From: Diabrotica undecimpunctata
Lineage: Eukaryota; Arthropoda; Insecta; Coleoptera; Chrysomelidae
NCBI RefSeq assembly: GCF_040954645.1
Contig: NC_092813.1
Coordinates: forward strand, 19,035,735 to 19,099,734
Direction: 5' to 3'
DNA length: 64,000 bases
The notes below the pieces were generated by a model. That model ran no database searches. It saw only the letters and a list, made by a program, of their open reading frames with translations, and had not been told where the DNA came from. Position numbers and translations under genes: made by a program. This document shows, one piece after another, positions 1 to 12,981 of the stretch; the first letter of the stretch is position 1; the number at the start of each line of letters is the position of its first letter.

Positions 1-1002
1 TGGAGACTCTCTACAAGTACCTAAAAACTAAATAAATATTGCAACTTTATAAAGTGTTTAAATGAACTATAAAGAAAAAGAAAATGAACACTTTATTCCG
101 CTGACTTTTAACTTGCATTCAAATATAATCAAAATTTCAAATGATCCCCAAAATTATTATCCAACCTCACTTTAAAACAGTTCTGATTTATTTAAAGAAA
201 ACTAACTACTCGCAAAATAATCGGTGAAACTTGAATATCAATTCTCTCTTCGGAAGTTAAGGTACGTACTATTCTATTTTTAATTTAATGATCATTAATA
301 TTTTCAATTTTTTTAAGGCCTATCGCAATTATGTTAATTCATGAATTTTAATTTTCTCAATTAAAATGACATTTCTGTACTCCAATAATAATTTATAAGT
401 CAAATTGTTTCTCTTACTCTCTGGAACAAATTCTGGATATCTCTGCTGTGAAAACTGTGGAAAAACTAAAATTCTAATTAGACGAATTAAAAAACACTCC
501 CGACCTATTCCACAGTTTCAGGGCTCCCCTTCGTCGAAAAATCCTCGTCGGCCTCCCCAAAAAACCTATTATCCGTTGCTAACAGCAACCAACGTTCTTT
601 TTCTTTTCATCTTCTATTTTTTTTAAACCATAAAACTGTCCTGTTCTGACACATTTGTCAATCCACATTAATTTCTCATAATCACTTTAATCACATCTAA
701 TTTGGGAATTTATAAAAAAAAATGTTCAGATATAAAACTTATTCTATTACAATGCTAATACAATTTATTCTTTTCATCTCCACATCATTGTAATTTCTTA
801 TTTAACAAAACCCCTATTAATTTAGCTCCCACAGACTTGCTTGACAGTTTATTTTCTGACGTTTTTTTTTAAATTTCTATGTTTAAATATTTTTTAAGAA
901 TTCTTCTTTTTTTTTAAGGTTTATACGATTCACCTATACACTAGGCAACTATACTATTCAGAAATTATTAACACTATACCAGGTAAGTCAAAATTAATTT
1001 AT
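1..1002. other. AT-rich sequence, no recognisable gene
   Basis: Only short open frames occur here, including one of 73 codons with low-complexity C-terminal sequence and no family motif. I see no terminal repeats, tandem array or RNA gene. The last 8 bases before the hAT element form the left copy of its target-site duplication. Confidence 0.5.
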
Positions 1003-1023
1003 GTAACAATCAGGGATGGGCGG

Positions 1024-1136
1024 TGTCGATAATGTCATGTCGACAATTCGATTGTCGACATGTCGACAATCATGTCGATGTCGAGTGATTTAAAGTTGTT
1101 GCCAATGTCGACAATGTCGAGTATGTCGACAATTAG
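1024..1136. repeat. hAT-1 subterminal GTCGACA repeats (left end)
   Basis: Five GTCGAC palindromes, most in the form TGTCGACAAT, lie within 115 bp inside the terminal repeat, with related GTCGAT and GTCGAG variants between them. The matching cluster at the other end (4651-4722) also has five. In hAT elements short subterminal repeats commonly serve as transposase binding sites, so this is the likely role here. Confidence 0.75.
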
Positions 1137-1815
1137 CAAACGATCAGAATGACGTTCCGTGCGCACTAATTTGAAATTTTAGGTTAATCTGGCTGCGCTG
1201 ACTTATTGAAAAAGTATGCATTAATGTTTCAACAAGTTGCAAAGAGACCAAATAATCTCAAACTTTTTAAAACTTTTAACCTCACTATTAACTTGCAATT
1301 GTCAAATTCATAGGATATTCCATAATTGTTTGATTGCAGGTTTTTCAAGTGTAAATGAATTTTAAATAGAATCATATAGAGACAATTTATTATGTGCAAA
1401 CCTCATGATAGAGTAATGCAATGTAATGAATCTAAAATATTACCATATAGATGCAAAACCAGAAAAAACCAGCAAAACAAATTTTCATAGATTTTTAATT
1501 TTCTTTCGTTACTCGTAAACTCGTAACATTTACAGAAAGGTTTAAAAAAATTAAAAAGAAACGTATACCTAAACGTCAGTAAACGAGGTAAGATTCAAAA
1601 CCACAATCAAACATATCTCAGTACATTGAAACCTTACCTTGTTTCCTAACATTTCGTTTACTTTTTTTTAAATTTTACTAACTCTTTATTATAATAATTA
1701 TAGTATAATAATTACTGAAACAGTGTTGAATCTCTTCGTGCTTTGGCAGAGACTGGTGCAACATTTTGCGGTTTTGCTAATTTTTAACCAAAGAAAACAT
1801 TTAACCAATAATACA

Positions 1816-4553
1816 TCAAATAGTTGTACTTTCCCCGTCCATATCTACAATTTCTTCCTCGTCCAGGTCATAACTATTTTTATCAGGATACTCTCCCTTT
1901 AATGAAACATAAATATGTACCAATTTCTTGGAATTAGTGAACGTTAATCTATTTCTTATCAGACTGTGAATGTGTCCCCAATTTGAAAAGAGTCTCTCGA
2001 TTTGAGCTGAGGAGGCTGGCATTTTTAGAAGTCTGAGAGCCATTTTAGCAAGAATTGGGCATTCCAGTTTGACCACTCGCCAAAATACTAGAGGCTTTTC
2101 AACTCCTTTTTCCCAAAGTGTTGAGAATATTCCTGAAATTGTAAACCTAATATATTAAAAATCAAAAGAGCGATAATTTTGTCTGAAAGACTTACCCGAT
2201 TTAGTGTTAAATTTGTCCCATTCTTCTATGCCCTGATTGCACAACTTTCTGAGTAAGAACTGAGTTATTATACCAGTGTGCTCTGACGTAAGCTTGGAAT
2301 TTTCATATTTCGGATGCAGATAGTACGCAGTTAATGCGTACACGTTTAACGCCATTTGTTGTCTGTGTTTCAATTTTTCTTTAAGGTTATCTGGCAGATT
2401 CAAATTGAGCCACAGATGAACGGCATCTGCTACAGATGTGTCAGATTTCTGACAAACATTGATCAGATTACAAATGGGTTCATAAATTTCTATGTTCTGT
2501 TGAATCTCATCCACAAATTCATCGTTGAAGATTAATTCCTTGACTTTCGGCTTAATCTTTTTTTTCGTTACAGCGGCTACTTGTTTCATATATACCAGAT
2601 TTTCTAGGAGACTTTTGAAAGAATCTCGGTAAGAGCACCATCTTGTTTCGGCCGGCAATTTGATTCTGCGCCCTCCCTTATCAACTATCTTTTTCTCTAA
2701 ATCTGGTTGCTTAAATTCTTTGAGGACAATGACCACATTGTCGACTAACTTTTTATCCAGCACGTCTTTGGCTAAAAGGTTGCCGGTGTGGCTACTGCAC
2801 GTAGAGTGCCACATGTTGTGCTTGAGGAGGGATCCCATTTTAATCATTGCACTAGCATTATCCGAAACTATACCGTACGCATCTACATCGTATTTTTCTT
2901 TTGCAATTTTTTTAGATTCTGTTATTATTTCGGCAAGTTTTTCTCCAGTCTCAGACTCCGTGGTTAAATCCCAAGCATCAAGAAAGGCATTTTTTCCGTC
3001 TGCACTATGCAACATTGTCACAACCGTTTTAGAATTAGTAGATGAGTTTTTCCAACCGTCACACAAAATGACTGACTCGGTTTCCACTTTTTTACGTGAA
3101 ATCTCAATACAGTCTTCATAGCACTTATTTAAAAGCGATGTACAAAGTTTTTTCCGGCCAGGAATTTTGTCTAAATAAGCAGGACGGATCGTTTTTATAA
3201 AATTTTTAAAGAGAGGTGATTCTACCACAGTAAATGGTAAGTTACAGCCAAATATAAATTTGGCTAGTGCAGTGCTTATCTTCTCCTCTTCATACTCTTG
3301 TAATATGTCCATATAGTCGGTGATTTTCTTTGATTTTTTGGCTGGTCTAGCTTGAGATGTAGCGAATAAATTTCTTTTATTCGTGCTTGTGTAGCTTGTG
3401 CTGGAGGAAGTTGGAGTACTTAAGTTAGTCAAATTACTACTCTCAGTATCAGTAGTTGATAACATCATATTTTCAACAATACTATGAGTGCCTTGAATTG
3501 CTACACCATTGTTTTCTTCCAATTCCAATAAGGCGGCATCGGTATCTAATGAATTTTCTATAATTCTATCTAGCATGTTTTCAGGTGAAGTTCCAGTCAC
3601 AATAGCTAGCGAACCATCTTCCATAACTTCGTAACTACCGTTCGTTGTATTCTAAAATTCAAAATAAAAAGAAACTCTAAGGTGACTAAATATGAAGGGC
3701 GGATCTACGGACACCCTGTATACAGAAGTTGGCATAGATACAGCGTTTTGTACTTAATTCAATAGGCCAATCCGTTTTTTGCCGTAAAATACTAAACTTG
3801 GTGTTTTTTAAATGGGACACCCTGTATATACAGATGCAACAACCTGAAAACCTCAGAATACAAATTCTGGGGTGAAAACTGATGCAATTTATGTCCCCTT
3901 CCGAATTCGAATTAAATAGTAATCAAGAAATCTACAATAATATATAGTGCGTTATTTTCACTTCTTGCCGTTAGATGGCTATACGGTTTTTGACGCCATG
4001 TTTTCTCCAATATACTACTACCGAAATTGTGATCCATGCGTTGTTGAGTTATGCGGCTCCGAACACATTTTACGATTCATTTTTATATTATAGATAAATG
4101 TAATTTCAAAAAGTTCCTCCCAAAATTTTTTCTAGATCCGCCCCTGCTAAATATGTAGTAGAACATACGTCCTATATACTCACTTGTGGATTAACTGTAG
4201 GTGTAAAACCTGTGTCTGAGCCAGTATTTTCGTATATCGAAACATGCGACATTTCATTATTGGATTGATTACCATTGCCACGATCTAACTTGCAGACGTT
4301 TCTTAAAATGAAAGTACGGGACGGGGTTAGTTATCAGCCGATACAAATATCAATTTCAGAGAATAAATCTCTATAGCTATCCAGCTAAAATTAATTAAAA
4401 TATTTCTTCTTACCTGTGACTTTGCAATCTTGCTGCAGCTGTATTTTTTATCACATTTCCACATACACAACATTTAGCCGCGTGCTTTCCTTCTATCTTT
4501 AATACTTTGAATGATAATATATCATAGTTTTTATTCAGTTTTCTGCCACTCAT
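1816..4553 (-). CDS. hAT transposase, BED zinc finger, four exons, about 676 aa
   Basis: The gene reads on the minus strand as exons 4553-4414, 4301-4184, 3651-2196 and 2132-1816. All three introns have GT/AG borders and the joined length is exactly 677 codons with no internal stop. Exon 1 begins MSGRKL and holds the first half of a BED finger (CCVC, then H), whose last Cys lies just after the first splice (H-x3-C). Exon 3 carries the catalytic core: ILCDGW, then IVSDNASAM, then TRWCSY. Exon 4 holds the hAT C-terminal dimerisation region (ASSAQIERLFSNWG). The layout resembles the DUF659-containing hAT branch. It mobilises its own DNA by cut-and-paste. Splicing is predicted from sequence only, so one border could differ. 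Confidence 0.85.
3694..4146. mobile_element. hAT-type MITE nested in intron 2 of hAT-1
   Basis: The 453-bp segment has ends GAAGGGCGGATCTA and TAGATCCGCCCCTG, an inverted repeat resembling the CAGGGGCGGATC type, with two changes at the left tip. It is flanked by an 8-bp duplication CTAAATAT at 3686-3693 and 4147-4154. It has no coding capacity. Lying wholly inside the intron between exons 2 and 3, it need not disrupt the transposase. Two ACACCCTGTATA blocks occur inside it. Confidence 0.8.
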
Positions 4554-4741
4554 TTTGATTCTGATCAGATCAGATCACATTCAAAGTTTACAACTGAATA
4601 ATTTCATAACATAACCTCACTTTTTTCCATTATGGACACGTTGCTGACATTGTCGACATTGTCGACATTGTTGACACGTTCTCGACATTGTCGACACGTC
4701 TGTGTCGACAATTAAAGTCGACGTGTCGATGCCCATCTCTG

Positions 4742-5949
<1,208 letters not shown>

Positions 5950-6195
5950 ACAATCTTATACATGTTTTAGATGGTTCTAAAAGGTATAAGGAGTAGGTAG
6001 TGACAATTATGTGAAGAGGTATAGCTAATTTTGCTTTATTTTTTAATAAGCGACCATAAAAAGTAAAAAAACTCAAATGAAAGTTGTAGATGATAAAAAT
6101 TCTTTAATATTGGAGTCCAAAATAAAATACAGCAATAATTGACCGACATAATTTCAAAAAACCCTTATTTTGCTATAATTTATAAATATTAATAA
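5950..6195 (+). repeat. Dispersed repeat family A, copy 1, left part
   Basis: A stretch running from TTCTAAAAGGTATAAG through AGCTAATTTTGCTTT to AATATTAATAATTTTG is recognisably shared with 37130-37760, 50150-50560 and 56050-56620. The copy continues on the far side of the LINE fragment, from 8106 (GTATAATGAAATGTAATATAAC) to about 8330. No coding capacity is visible. It could be a non-autonomous derivative of the D-91-E element, because one copy lies inside that element. Confidence 0.7.
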
Positions 6196-6210
6196 TTTTG
6201 TTTTTTGTAT

Positions 6211-8090
6211 CATCATCATCATCATTCTGGCTTTACAACCTTGCGTGGGTCCTGGCCACCTCAAGAATTTCTCTCCAGTTGACCTTATCCATCGCCTCTC
6301 TCCACCAAGCACGTATTCCCATATTTCTCATGTCTGCATCTATGTTATCAGGGAACCTTGTTCTGAGTCTTCCTCTTCTTCTCTGACCAATGTGTCTATC
6401 AAGGAGCGTTTCTCTAGCTGGGTCATTTTGTTCCATCCGCATTACACGCTCTATCCACCTCAGATGTCTTATCTTAATAGGTTTTACGATATCGGGTTCC
6501 TGTTATATTGTACAAAATTCAAAGTTGTATCGTCTTTTTCACACTCCATTGTCATTTACTGCTCTATAGATTCGCCTCAGTACTTCTCTTTTGAAAGATC
6601 CTAACATGTTTTCATTATTTTTTGTCCAGGTCTCTGAACTATATGTTAGGATTAGGCGTATTATGATTTTGTAGAGTTTTATTTTTGTATTTGTCGATAT
6701 AATTGTGGATTTAAGAAAGAGATTGAGCCCAAAATAGTATCTGTTGGCCGTGCAAATTCTGCGGTTTATATCTGTGATAGTGTTATTTTCAGTGTTTAGG
6801 AGCACTCCCAGATCTACAAATTCGTTCACTGCTTTGATGACGTCGTTTTCTCTAACAAGTGGTCGTAGAATTTGTGGTTGCGTGTTTTTTTTATCATATA
6901 CTTTTTTTTGTTGATGTTTATTATTAAACCCATTTTAATAGCTGATTATTTAATGATATATACGCCTCTCGTACAGAGTTTTTCGTTACCCAACAATATT
7001 GATATCATCAGTATAGGCCAGGATTTGCACTGATTTATTACATATTGAACCAGGGGTTGTGATTTGTGACATACGTATTACTTTTTCCAGCGCCAGATTA
7101 AACAGTATACAGAGAGAGTCTTCCTGGCGCAGCACGTTATTTTTTTTAAAAGGTTCAGACAGTTCCTCTTGAATTCGTACTCTACCTTTAACTTTTTCAA
7201 GAGTTAGTTTTGTTAAATTTACGAACTGATTTGGTATTCCTAGCTCTATTGCTTTGAACATTGCTCTTCTATTCACACGTGGGCTGCTTTGTGGTCTATA
7301 AATATGTGATGAATATCAATTCCATATTCCAGTGTTTTTTCCAAAATTTGTTTTAGGTTTGCAATCTGATGAATTGTCGATTTACCATCTCTGAAACCAG
7401 CCTGGTATTTTGCTACTATCCCTTTTGCATATGGTTCTATACAGTAACATAGTATTGTGGAAAATATTTTATACGCTACATTTAGAAGCGTAATTCCTCT
7501 GTGGTTAGAGCATTCAAAGATTTCTCCTTTTTTGTATATGGTGCAAAATATTCCAATATTAGAATTATTGGGGAGGGATTTCTGAATCCATATTTCTTTT
7601 ATAAGCAGTTGTAATGCCATTATGGTATCATGGCCACCTTCTTTATATAGTTCAGTTGGGAGATTATCTATTTCGGGTGATTTGTTTGTGGCTAGCTTTT
7701 AACTGCATCTTTAACGTCAAGAATCGTTGGTGGTTCCTATTTCCTCTCGTCGGTTCCCCTTACCATATCTCTTTCGTCTTCCAGGTTTTCTTCTTCTTCC
7801 TCTATATTAAGTGCCTCGATTTCACCCATCTATTCAATACATCTTTCCTTGTTGTTAATAGGTCGCCATTCTGACTTCTGCATTTTCTTGTAGTTGCCTT
7901 GAATTATTTTCTGTTGATGTTCACTTTCTTATTCTTTTAGAATGTTCCGAATTCTTTCTCCCTATTGGGGTTTTCTATATATTTAAGTTCCTCATTTAGG
8001 TGGTTTCGTTTTTTTTTGTGTATCCTCTTTTCTTCTCTTCTCTTTGTCTGGTAATTCTCTACAGTTTTCCTAGTTCATCCTGTAAGCATC
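6211..8090 (-). mobile_element. 5'-truncated LINE inserted in repeat family A
   Basis: On the minus strand the segment ends in a short (ATG)n tail (CATCATCAT at its left edge here). It is bounded by a perfect 15-bp duplication TTTTGTTTTTTGTAT at 6196-6210 and 8091-8105. Repeat family A resumes in register on the other side. It encodes broken reverse transcriptase and lacks the endonuclease, so it is a 5' truncation. Confidence 0.88.
6233..7620 (-). pseudogene. LINE reverse transcriptase fragment, frameshifted
   Basis: Pieces in different frames follow reverse transcriptase order on the minus strand. 7620-7273 has YRGITLLNVAYK, EYQ-like AKYQAGFRDGKST and FIDHKAAH. 7276-6986 has LRQEDSL and the active-site box as AYTDDI. 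6829-6539 has YSSETWT and the start of the thumb. 6442-6233 has the C-terminal RRGRLRTRFPDNI tail. The box reads YTDD instead of the usual YADD, and at least three frameshifts break it. It belongs with the other endonuclease-type LINEs here but is diverged from copies 1 and 2. Confidence 0.82.
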
Positions 8091-8105
8091 TTTTGTTTTT
8101 TGTAT

Positions 8106-9009
8106 AATGAAATGTAATATAACTACTTGAAATTATGCCAGTTAGTTACCAAAGAGATTTATTTAAATAACTGTACTTGTCCAAACAGGAAATCTATAGG
8201 TATTTAGAAGAGCAATCGGTCCTTTGAGATAGAATTTTAATATTATATTTAAAAAATTCAACATTTTATTAAAATTATTTAAAAAACCATGTGAAAAGGG
8301 CTTATTTAGCTTATAAGCATTTAGAATAACTCCGTAGATTTTTGTTCAAATTAAATGAAAAGAAATATTCGAAAAGCTGTTATCAGATGTTCAGAAAGCA
8401 ACAGGTTAAAAAATAAAACTTTTTAAAAGAGAAAAAATGTTCTACAATGTTTTAAGGCCAAGATAGCCCCCTATTTTAAAACACTGTTACGTTAATCAAC
8501 AACGTTAAGGGCTGAAATTAGCTGAAATTAACCAATATTTTATAAGAAAAGTCAAAATTTTTAACAAAACTTTAAGCAAACAAAATAATTGAAAATTGTT
8601 TAACAAGAGTGTTGTAAACAAAGAGTACTTTGCGTTCCGACTAGAGTAAAATCAGTAAGTGTGGTCGACAGAAGGGCAAGTAATGCTCTTAAAAAAATCC
8701 AACACAGTTTTAAACTAGAAAAATCGAAGAAAATGACATATCTCGACTTCTACTGGACCACATTTACTATTTCTTGTTTAAACTGCAGTACAACGTTAAA
8801 ATAATAACATTTATTGTATTTTAATTGCAAAATTATCCAAAATAAATCAGCTAATAACTAAGGGATGTACAAATCTTTTCTGAAGTCACCTTACAAAGCG
8901 CCAGGGCAAAACAACAAAACCATATCTGATCTAGAGCTTCTACTTCACCACAAAATGAAATTTGAACCATCGCGACATAAAAATGACATACTACAATGCA
9001 CTAGGTACC
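8106..9009. other. Repeat family A remainder and non-coding sequence
   Basis: The first 200 bases or so continue repeat family A (for example ACTGTACTTGTCCAAACAG, matched near 56586). The rest, up to the putative BEL LTR, is AT-rich with no long frame and no clear terminal repeats. Confidence 0.5.
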
Positions 9010-9304
9010 TGTCTGAACTTCTGGTTAATCAATGGTGATTGACCATATTCCTGATTCTACCATTTAGTATTAAAGTACATAAAAACTTTAATCAAATAAA
9101 TAGACGTGTTTGCCATTTTATTGATGCATGACAAGTGAGAGAGAGAGATTACAATATGACAGCCGTTACACCAATCATAACAGACTTGCCAACTCTTTCA
9201 CTACACAAGTACCTACATTTAACAAATTTCAGAAATCTCATTTCTTGAATTTGAAATTAACATACAAAACATTATGAATTGATTTGAAACAATTGAAATT
9301 AACA
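9010..9304 (-). repeat. Candidate BEL/Pao 3' LTR
   Basis: On the minus strand the candidate starts TGTTAATTTC, directly overlapping the pol stop codon, and ends near AGACA, consistent with TG...CA LTR borders. An AATAAA polyadenylation signal lies inside it at about 9115. No second LTR copy is visible, so the borders are unproven. Confidence 0.45.
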
Positions 9305-9936
9305 GTCTGTTGGCAAAACACATATACGATTAAGTGATCGTTTTGTTTTACTACCACGCACTTTAACAGTCACAACTTTTAGTAACTCCATCTGGACCTG
9401 GATGCATTTCTGTCACTCACCCAAGAGGCCATTGAAGTGGAGGAATCCTGTCGGCTTTGATCAGCACCAAAGAATCTAGCTTTAACATTTTGTGGCAATT
9501 AGATTTCCATTTCTGGCGCATTTGTAGCTCGTTCAAGTATTCCAGTTACCATCTCGACCACAGCTGTTGAACCATTACTTGTATAGATTGCCATTTGTCT
9601 AGATGGTTCTCAGGAACATGAGTAATATTACACCCTGGAAACATAGTTAAATTACGTCAAATTATAAAGTGTGCTGGCGTTAAGTCAGTGCTATCATCAG
9701 GATTGCCGGAGAATAGACAAAGTTTTCTAGAATTCAATATACCTTTCACCTGATGCAACAATGTACTAAATTCTTCAAAAATCATAGACCGACAACCCAT
9801 TACTCTTTTTAAATGAGATTTAATACTTTTTATTCCCGCTTCCCATAAATTTCCAAACGTAGGAGAATTTGCAGGTATAAAATGCCAATTTATTTTTTCA
9901 TGTAAATAGACTTTGAGAAATGGAGTCAGATGAATT
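9299..9936 (-). pseudogene. BEL/Pao integrase C-terminal part
   Basis: Reading on the minus strand gives an integrase segment with INWHFIPANSPTFGN and LWEAGIKSIKSHLKRV, where E is the third catalytic residue of the DDE triad. The tail is the usual BEL ending, TVKVRGSKTKRSLNRIC, and stops at the putative LTR border. In-frame stops occur after DLTPAHFI and elsewhere. The first part of the integrase lies 8.1 kb away at 18110-18426, separated by LINE copy 1. Integrase would insert the element's cDNA into the genome; this copy cannot. Confidence 0.85.
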
Positions 9937-9978
9937 TTCTAAAAACTCATGTATGTATGTACAGCGTTAACAGGCCTT

Positions 9979-12900
9979 TTAGGCCCATTGCTGGATGGAT
10001 AATTTCCATCGTTTTCTATTCTTAGCTAACAGCTTCCAATCTCTGATTTCCATCTCTCTGACATCTTCCATCACTACATCTCTCCATTTCTTTCTTGGTC
10101 TTCCTCTCTTTTTTTTGCCCTCAGGTACTCTCCAAGCAATATTCTTGACTAGTGACCTTGCATTCTTTCTAGATGGCCGAGCCATTCTAGTCTACGTTTT
10201 TTCACCACTTTTGTTATTGTAGGGTTAGCATACAACTGATACACTTCTGCATTAGTTCGTCTTCTCCATTCTCCCTCTACTACTTTTCCACCAAATATTC
10301 TGCGAAGTATCTTTCTTTCCCATGCTTCCAATGTTTTCTGTACGGTTTTGTTCATAGTCCATGTCTCGCCAGCGTATAGCATTGTGGGTCTAATTATAGT
10401 TTTGTATACTCTTATTTTTGTATTGCGAGATATATCTTTGGCCCTAATTATTTTGCTCATGGCTCTAGCACACCTGTTGCTCTTGGTAGGTCTCAGGTTG
10501 ATTTCAGTTTCTTCCTTACATGTCTGATCAATAAGAGTACCTAAGTACATATATTCATCCACCTTCTCGAATTCTACAACTGATCCATTCTCCACGTCCA
10601 ATTTAAAGGATCCCTTGGTGCTTATTCCTTTTTTGCTCGAGATCTCCATGTACTTCGATTTATTAATATTAACTTTCAGTCCCATTTTAGAGCTTTCCCG
10701 AATCAGTCTTTTTGTTATATTTGATAGTTCTTTTCCATTTCTTGCAATGAGAACCACATCATCAGCGTATGCTAAGCATTGGTGCTCCTTGTATAAAATA
10801 GTTCCGGGCCTATTTATCCCACTAATGCTTACAATTTTTTCTAGAACTATATTGAATAGCAATGTAGACAACGGGTCTCCTTGGCGAACACCTTTTTTCA
10901 CTTCGAATTCTTCTGAGACTGTACCGTTGCATCTCACAGCACAAATGGTTTGTCTAATTGTCATTTTTACCAATCTTATTATTTTTTCTGGCACTTGGAA
11001 TTCTTTTAGTGTTTCTATTAACTTGTTTCTGTCTATTGTATCGTAGGCAGCTTTGTAATCAATGAAAAGTACTTGTGCTGAAATGTTGTATTCATAGCAA
11101 TTGGTCAGGATTTGTTTTAGCATAAAAATTTGATCGGTTGTTGATTTTCCTTTCCGAAATCCTCCCTGGTATTCTCCTAGATTCTTCTCTATATATATTT
11201 CTAATTGTTTTTTAATTAGTATGGCGAGTACTTTATACATTACTTCTAATAAGGATATTCCTCTATAGTTTGTGCATTCAGTTCTATCTCCCTTTTTGTG
11301 TATAGGAATTATAATCGACTTATTCCATTCTTAAGGCATTTCTTCGGCATCCCATACTTCCAGTATTAGCTCACTAAGTTTGTTTATTAAGACCTCTCCT
11401 CCATATTTTATGTTCTCTGCCACAATGCCGCTCTCCCCAGGACTTTTTTGGTTTTTCATATCTTTTATTATTTCTTCAGTTTCTTCTCTTGTGGGCTTTG
11501 GTATTTCTTCTACTACTATTTGAGGTCTAGGAACATAACAATTTTCTTCAGTAGTCACTTCGTCATTTAGTATCTCTTCGAAATATTCTTTCCACCTTTC
11601 GCATATTTGGTCTTCATCCACTATCAGGTTTCCTTGCTTATCTTTTACATTCATCGTTCTTCCCTGGTACCCAGTTTTAATGTATTTTACTTCTTTATAA
11701 AAAATTTTTATTTCATTTTTCTTGTAATTTTCTTCAATGCGCTTAATTTTATTCTCCATATACTTTCGTTTCCGCTCCTTTAGGATTCTCTTTACTTTTT
11801 TTTCGTTGTACGGCATACCTTTCTAGGTCGTCTTGTTTTTGCGAACGTAAACTTTTTAATCTGAAATCTGATCTTTTTTTTAACTCTGTTCTGCATTCGT
11901 CATTGAACCAGTGGTTTTTTCTAAATCTTTTTGTTCTTGGTATGTTCTTCGACGTAGCTTCCTTTATAGTGTTTGTCATTTTCAAGAACTTTTGTTGTAT
12001 GTTACTCACAGTAGTACTCTCTTGTTTGGCGTAGGTTTCTTGTATATCCTTTTGATAGTCCTGCTCTACCTCAAATTTTTCGCAGTTTTTCAAAGTTAAA
12101 TTTACGTTGCTCCTTTCTTTTTCCGTTTATGCTTTTTAATTCTTGCTTCTCTCATATTAATTCTAACCAAAAAATGATCTGAGTCTACGTCAGCCCCTCT
12201 GCACGTTTTCACCTTTGTTATTAAATTCGCAAATTTCTCTTGTATTAAGATGTGGTCTATTTGATTAGTTCCATTTGACCCCGAAATTTTCCACGTTCCT
12301 TTATATATATTTTTTCTCCTAAAATGGGTACTCATTATTTTCATCCTGTTTTCAATTGCGAATGTGAATAATCTCTGTCCATTATCATTTGTATTCGAAT
12401 GTTTACTTTTACCCCCTGTTATGTTTTTATATATATCTTCTCTTCCGACCTTTGCATTGGCGTCGCCTATAATAATTTTAGTGTCTTGTCTGGGTATTTC
12501 TTCACACAATGACTCTAATTCTTCATAGAATTCATCTTTTACTTCTTCTTCTTTTTCTTCTGTTGGAGCATGTATATTTATCAACGATATCATGTTCTCT
12601 TTTCCTTTAATTCTGATTGCACACATTCTGTCAGATTTTACTACGAATCGTTTTACCTGCTCCACGTCTTCATGTACCAGAAAACCCACTCCAAAATTCC
12701 TATTATTGCCTCCACTTGTATAAAACGTGTATGGGCCAATCTTTTCAACGTTGTGTCCAGTTAAATGTGTTTCCTGTATTGCTAAGATGTGTATTTATAT
12801 TTTTTTAGTTCTTCTATTAGGTTAATTAATGCTCCCTCCTCGTATACTCCTCGAACATTCCATGTCGCAATATTTAGGTACATATTTTTATTTTTTATTT

Positions 12901-12979
12901 TGCTATTTATGTTCAAACTCATTTTCCTGTCCATCGCTGGGGTCCGTTGGCATAATGGGCCATCTTTTCCTTTTTCCAC
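9979..12979 (-). pseudogene. LINE copy 1 ORF2 (endonuclease-reverse transcriptase), broken
   Basis: Same protein as ORF2 of copy 2 but interrupted. Recognisable parts in order are NIATWNVRGV and IIGDANAKVG (endonuclease), FIDYKAAYDT, VRQGDPLSTLLFN and LAYADDVVLIA (reverse transcriptase), and RRLEWLGHLERM plus KKRGRPRKKW near the C-terminus. Compared with copy 2 there are frameshifts near 12785, 12100, 11790 and 10165, and a nonsense change near 11330 where CAA became TAA. The reverse transcriptase core (10149-11240) is still open. The product would nick target DNA and copy the element RNA; this copy cannot make it whole. Confidence 0.9.
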
Positions 12980-12981
12980 TA

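Larger units (their letters stand above)
1011..4741 (-). mobile_element. hAT DNA transposon hAT-1, structurally complete
   Basis: The element starts CAGGGATGGGC and ends GCCCATCTCTG, a short imperfect terminal inverted repeat of hAT type. It is flanked by a perfect 8-bp duplication, GTAACAAT, at 1003-1010 and 4742-4749; 8 bp is the hAT signature. Both ends carry five copies of GTCGAC within about 115 bp. The interior holds a four-exon transposase gene on the minus strand and one nested MITE in an intron. A perfect TSD with an open gene suggests a fairly recent insertion (inference). Confidence 0.93.

Noticed and set aside
405..626. 73-codon frame near the left edge with a CxxCGK-like start
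   Set aside because: Too short, low-complexity C-terminus, no splice context; a CENCG motif alone does not support a zinc-finger gene.
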